Source: Leptodontidium sp. MPI-SDFR-AT-0119
Lineage: Eukaryota; Ascomycota; Leotiomycetes; Helotiales; Leptodontidiaceae
Length of the DNA stretch: 64,000 nucleotides
Direction: 5' to 3'
NCBI GenBank assembly: GCA_020726505.1
Contig: JAHLEZ010000005.1
Span: 1,922,001 to 1,986,000, forward strand
Part shown: positions 59,907 to 64,000 of the stretch, in pieces
Layout of the letters: every line of letters starts with the position of its first letter
Numbering within the stretch: position 1 is the first letter of the stretch
Notes under the pieces: generated by a model
The model's input: only the letters and a program-made list of their open reading frames with translations
Told to the model about the DNA's origin: nothing
Database searches by the model: none
Program-made: the position numbers and the translations under genes

Positions 59907-60423
59907 TTTGGAGGACGGATTGTGAGATAAGAGTGCTGGCCCCGTTGAAGTGAAGGAGGAAGGAACTGAATATGACTGAGGTGCTGAGTGTATGGTGTCA
60001 GGGAGACTTCTGACTTGGGCTGCTGATGTAGTAATGCTGCTGTGTGAAGAAATATGCTAAGGGTGAGGAGGAGATTGAGAGGTTATATACCTTCGTGATG
60101 GGAGTGCAGATGAGCAAAGGATCAAGAATACGGACGGTTCGCGTCATTGTTTCGGAACGATTATAATGACCGGATATACAAGAAGTAGAGCTGGTACAAT
60201 GGAACGTGTTAGAAAGGCGCCTGGTAGCAAGCAAGTCAGCTTGAGTGGCGAAGAGCAAAGTCTTGGCGCGAAAGATTACCCTTTTCGGACAAGTAAACTC
60301 AAGGAGAACTGCCCTCCAGCCCCTTATACTGGCCCAAAGGACGAAGAGATATCGAATGATAAGCCGGCAGACTTCGTAACTCGTCTCTTAACACGCTTCC
60401 CATCGAATCAATTCACACCCATC
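59907..60423. other. intergenic between two minus-strand genes
   Basis: The plus-strand open frame 60166-60450 has no motif. The rest is promoter sequence of the carbonic anhydrase gene. Confidence 0.45.
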
Positions 60424-62083
60424 TCAGAGGCCAGGACGACATCCAGGTAGATGTTTAGCGAGAGGTAGTCCTCGCTCCTCAAGCTCCCTGAAAAGACTAC
60501 GACACCACAACTCCTTTCTTTTCGATTGAGGCGAAGGATCTTGCTCGAAGAACTGAAGAGCGATCCAGAGAGGAAAGAATGTTGAGGCGGGCCCGTAGAG
60601 TTTTTGGGACGGGTGCATGTGGTATCTCATGCTGGCGCAGATGTTGGATGCACGGTTCTAGGAGGGAGATTTCCGAGAGTGCAATGGCGAGGAATGCCCA
60701 GTAATGGCACATAGTATTAGCTGTCAGGATATTGGCGAATTGGTAGAATATTGTGAAGCCGGCTTCTTCGTCTACAGAATTCGTATTTTCTGAGGAAGGC
60801 GAAGATACAGGCCACCATAAGGAACCTTCAAGAGCAGATGTGAGATCAGTCTCCCATTTTCGGAGATCCTTTACAACAGCGTTCAACTCCAAATGTATTT
60901 CATGGGCAGTAGAGTCTTCGATGACAGACTGGCTCGCGCGAAACTTGTCAACTTTCTCTAAAAGCCCAGGAAGAGGACTTGCAGCGTCAAGTAACGTCTG
61001 CATTGATGATTTTGATCTGTTACAGAATGGGACTTTTAGCCATTCGGGACTTGCGAGGAATGTTGATTTGCGCTTCTGCATGTATTCCAATAACTAAATG
61101 TCAAAATTAGATTACAATGTCTAATATTAAAGTAGGATGATAGCACACCAAGAATATCCTGAAGCTTGCGAACAGCTGATGAGCAGTTCCGATCACGAAG
61201 TTGCATGGACCACGATCTTTGATTAGCTCGGCGATGCCATGAATATGAACTGACCAGCCATTGTGAGACGTGCCAAGCAGGACCTGGGATTTATGAGCGT
61301 TTCATTCGTAAATCGACGAGTCGAATATATCTTGCCTCAGTGATTTTGAGACACATACTAGCCGACAATACTTCAACATCAGACGCCCCCTCCTGCGAAA
61401 TAAGAAGCTCGCGTAGGGCCCGTAATCCCCGACAAACCAAATCCAACGACTCCGCTATCAAACTCTCATCTTTCTCCAACCTGCCAGAAATAGCAGTGCC
61501 CAGAGCTCGAGCCCCGATGCAGAGTACGCCGGCTCTAGTCGCGGACTTGGCAAAAAGTTCAGGGAGGAGGGTCACCCAAGCACCACACATCCTTGAATTG
61601 AGCGAGACTAGGGAGTTATCTCCAATGTGCACAAGACCGATCTCATGACTTGACGCGAAGTTTCCGATGATTAACTGTATCAGCAGGCCATCTGCTGATA
61701 AGGCTGGTGCTGCAATGTTGGAGATGGTATACTTCACAGCACGGTGGTGGATGGGCCTGTGTCCGGTTGTACTGGATGACGCTTTTTGTAGACCAGCTTT
61801 CTGAGACTTCCCACGAGAGACTCTCGACGCGACGACTTTCTGTTTCCCACTTTTGGCGGAAGGCGTTCCAAAAGCCTGATGGAGAAAAACGTGGGGTTGA
61901 TGGTATCCGGGAAATTCTCTTCCCGTGAGGAGACATTGAGAACATGCTGGGTCTTTAAGATCGCACTACATTTTTATCAGTTCATCTAACATTTCAATTC
62001 AAATAAAATCCATTTGAGAAACCAACGGCAATCTTTCGTTTAGCACAGGTGTTGCATCGCTTTGCTTTCGTTCCTTCACCCAT
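60424..62083 (-). pseudogene. damaged Zn2Cys6 transcription factor
   Basis: Exons 62083-62027, 61965-61336, 61283-61149 and 61093 onward encode a fungal regulator. The zinc cluster reads Cys 10, 13, 20, 27 and 30, but residue 37, where the sixth Cys belongs, is Phe ('CLLTGREFPGY'; family C-x6-C). The first intron sits directly before the third Cys. The second intron (61284-61335) has a GC donor (GAG|GCAAGA) with a CCCAG acceptor. The regulatory domain is recognisable, for example 'GWSVHIHGIAELI' and 'TSALEGSLWW'. Near 60640-60655 the frame breaks. The continuous frame runs to a stop at 60497, but the family-like C-terminus ('FFPLWIALQFFE', 'LFRELEERGLPLA') lies in another frame ending at 60424. 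The shift equals one extra base in the ATCC/CAAC word, and no intron of plausible size can correct it. A sequencing error cannot be excluded for the shift alone. Confidence 0.75.
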
Positions 62084-62565
62084 CTTGAACTAATTCGTCC
62101 GCAACTTCAAATTTAGAATCTGATCCGAAAGAAGAATGTGAGTATCTTCATTCAATAACTCCGTCTTCGGATTGTGGACATGTGCTATGCTTTTAGAAAG
62201 CATCTTGAAAGCGGTGTTAATGATGTTGAGTGATGAAGGACGTTGATGGCCCGCAACACCCTAACTCGCTTCATCGGCGCTGGTCCCAAATCGGAAATCA
62301 AACGCGCCAAGAATTTCTGTCTTATTCAAACGACGACGGCCATCTCGGATGTCATCACTGAACAACACCTGCTTACTACATCCCCCTTTTCGCATCTACG
62401 AGTTCTACATCCGAAAGAAAGTAGCCGAATTGTATCTTTCCGTTCGCCGATACGAACTGTACAGATCCTATTGAACCGATTTCCACACAGCACCTCCCCT
62501 CTTCTCGGCATATTAACCTCGGCCATCGAAAACATCGTTCACTTCAGCATCTACCAGCAAGCAAC
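62084..62565. other. divergent promoter region
   Basis: A 482-base gap between the damaged regulator (minus) and the small membrane protein (plus). A GTGAGT near 62132 could be a 5' UTR intron donor of the right-hand gene. Confidence 0.45.
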
Positions 62566-63052
62566 ATGGTTTCAACACTCGCCAAAACATTGCTCTATCT
62601 CGCAGCAGCTGCGAGCTCAACGACTGCCCTCGGTCACACCAAGATGGGATACGATGTCGTGTTTCCAGCGTTGAAGAAGCTGGGTGTGAAAGATCATGGG
62701 GCTATTTCGGCGAGAATTGGATGGATGGAAGTAAATCAGGGCTTTGTGATCCTCTGTATGTCTATCTCTTCCCTTCGTGCAACATTCTTCTCCTTCGTCG
62801 GAAGTCATTCTTCAAGCCGAGGTATTTGTTGGCACGACACGTGACTAAATGCTGATGAGGTTTGTGATAGCCATCTTCTGCTTCAAATGGGCACAATTCG
62901 GAATGACAGATATTTATGACAAGGCCTTTGCTGGATTCTACTGTGTTGCGCAGTTTTACTTTGGGTGGTGCTACTTGAAGGCGGGTATCAAGGAGCCTGT
63001 TGTCCCATTGTGGGGTATCCCAACTTTGGTTGGTTTGAGCCAGTTGGTGTAG
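62566..63052 (+). CDS. small multi-pass membrane protein of unknown function
   Basis: Two exons, 62566-62755 and 62871-63052, with a 115-nt GTATGT...ATAG intron give 123 residues. The N-terminus resembles a signal peptide or anchor ('KTLLYLAAAASSTTALG'). Three further hydrophobic stretches follow: around 'NQGFVILSIFCFKWA', 'FAGFYCVAQFYFGWCYL' and the last 20 residues 'VPLWGIPTLVGLSQLV'. The polar loop between the first two contains 'GVKDHGAISARIGWME'. I do not recognise a family. It is transcribed away from the damaged Zn2Cys6 gene, which may once have regulated it. The splice join is well supported by phase and membrane topology. Confidence 0.7.
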
Positions 63053-64000
63053 GCAGGTCAAATATCAGGACGAATCACGCCAATGTGGCTATCATGTGTG
63101 CATGTATTTAACTCCTTACATTGTTCCAAATGTATATTCATCTGTTTCTGGTTGGTCCATATTCGCGTTTCCTTCCTCAGCACAGGCCACAATTAATTGC
63201 CCAGCTGAACATTCTGCATCGAAATTTCTCTTACGAAGTGCAGCTTTCCAATTCCAAGATTGGTGTCATGTATTTGATAATTTGAACCAAAGCCCTGGTA
63301 TCATGATCGGATTCGCCCCAGGTTACTACGCGCCTCAAATTACTTATACGATCAAGATGAAGACCGGAAGCGGGACGGCGTGGAAGACGAGGAAATCGCT
63401 CCCTTCCGAGTAACGTCACAGCTAGAATCTCCCACAAAGAAATAGAGCGATTCGAACATTACTCAGTCTCATGGTGTGTAAAATCTCCTAGTGCTTTAGA
63501 GCAATACTAATTTGAGCTGTAGTGCATACGAGGCTTGGCTTAGCAAGGTGATGCCTCTAAGCTGTTCGAGGGGGAGATGTTCTAGTTATTAGTAAGATGG
63601 CAAAATGCTGGCTGGTGCATAAGTTATTTCTGAAACAGTACACGAATGCTGGTAGCCAATTGTCGCAAATAATCGCGCTTCAAGAAGGTCTACAACGAAA
63701 ATTGAGCGCTAAATTGAGTTCGAAATCCTGAACTTTCTGGTGAACTTCCACCATTTCGCCATGAGATTCCAAACCGAGATGTTTAATTCTCAAATCTTCC
63801 TAGACCTAGCCAATCTTCCAGACGACTTTACTTATATCCTAATACTTAAGTAGGCTGGTCATGGACATCTGGTTGTTGGGAATCGCCGGCTGTTGTCTCA
63901 ATCCTGGCCAACTCAAGTCTTGGCAATTTAAGCGAAGTGGCCCCCTTTTCCTATTGTCAGCTCAACAATAGGAAAATTACTACACAAGCGAGCTGCTCCA
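63053..64000. other. intergenic to the window end
   Basis: 3' UTR of the small membrane-protein gene, then AT-rich DNA. ORFs at 63096-63437 have no motifs. No gene seen. Confidence 0.45.

Noticed and set aside
1..64000. Secondary-metabolite cluster, CRISPR array, prophage or intact transposon
   Set aside because: No synthase, transposase, integrase, terminal repeats or spacer arrays were seen. This is an ordinary fungal chromosomal segment with some decayed genes.

Overview
The window comes from a filamentous ascomycete (Pezizomycotina). Helotiales-like taxa would fit, but nothing here fixes the genus. The evidence is eukaryotic gene structure throughout: many short GT-AG introns of about 45-200 nt, a Zn2Cys6 factor, a SreA-type double-GATA iron regulator, a HET-domain relic, a D-amino-acid oxidase ending in SKL, and an intron-containing tRNA-Val. 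Coding sequence takes up less than a third of the window. The rest is AT-rich or low-complexity intergenic DNA.

Layout. Positions 1-6,000 look like accessory DNA with decayed genes: a heavily mutated HET-domain fragment (1-433, minus), a calcineurin-like phosphoesterase with a nonsense codon just before its GHTH motif (1244-2158, minus), and a possible dead secreted-protein gene near 4132-4430. From 6 to 14 kb there is a small TM protein, a Tvp15/COPI-associated Golgi protein (7324-8049) and an orthodox aquaporin (12518-13804). The sreA-like repressor (15323-17161, minus) is followed by a 6.7-kb gene-free stretch. Next come an OTU cysteine protease with an 828-nt intron inside its catalytic motif (23872-26235, minus), an orphan zinc-ribbon-like protein (28774-29463), a peroxisomal D-amino-acid oxidase (30234-31477), and a convergent fungal-TF-domain protein without a DNA-binding cluster (31579-33531, minus). 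Positions 33.5-40.5 kb are gene-free. Then come a large disordered conserved-type protein (40510-43047), a thioredoxin with two in-frame starts (45148-46121), tRNA-Val(AAC) (47019-47112) and a 930-aa Zn2Cys6 factor (49054-51995, minus). The right end is a denser minus-strand run: an Ifi6/27-like membrane protein, an NmrA-like oxidoreductase, a six-exon beta-carbonic anhydrase and a damaged Zn2Cys6 factor. The last of these is divergent from a small membrane protein at 62566-63052.

How the genes work together. I see no biosynthetic cluster, CRISPR, phage or intact transposon. Most genes are independent housekeeping or regulatory functions: Golgi membrane, water transport, iron regulation, ubiquitin editing, redox and CO2 metabolism. 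Positional pairings that could matter are D-amino-acid oxidase with the tail-to-tail regulator, and the broken Zn2Cys6 factor with its divergent membrane-protein neighbour. The most unusual signals are mutational decay of the HET and phosphoesterase genes, combined damage to the 60.4-62.1 kb regulator, the giant intron in the OTU gene, and a dual-start thioredoxin. All exon boundaries were placed by eye from splice consensus, reading phase and family similarity.
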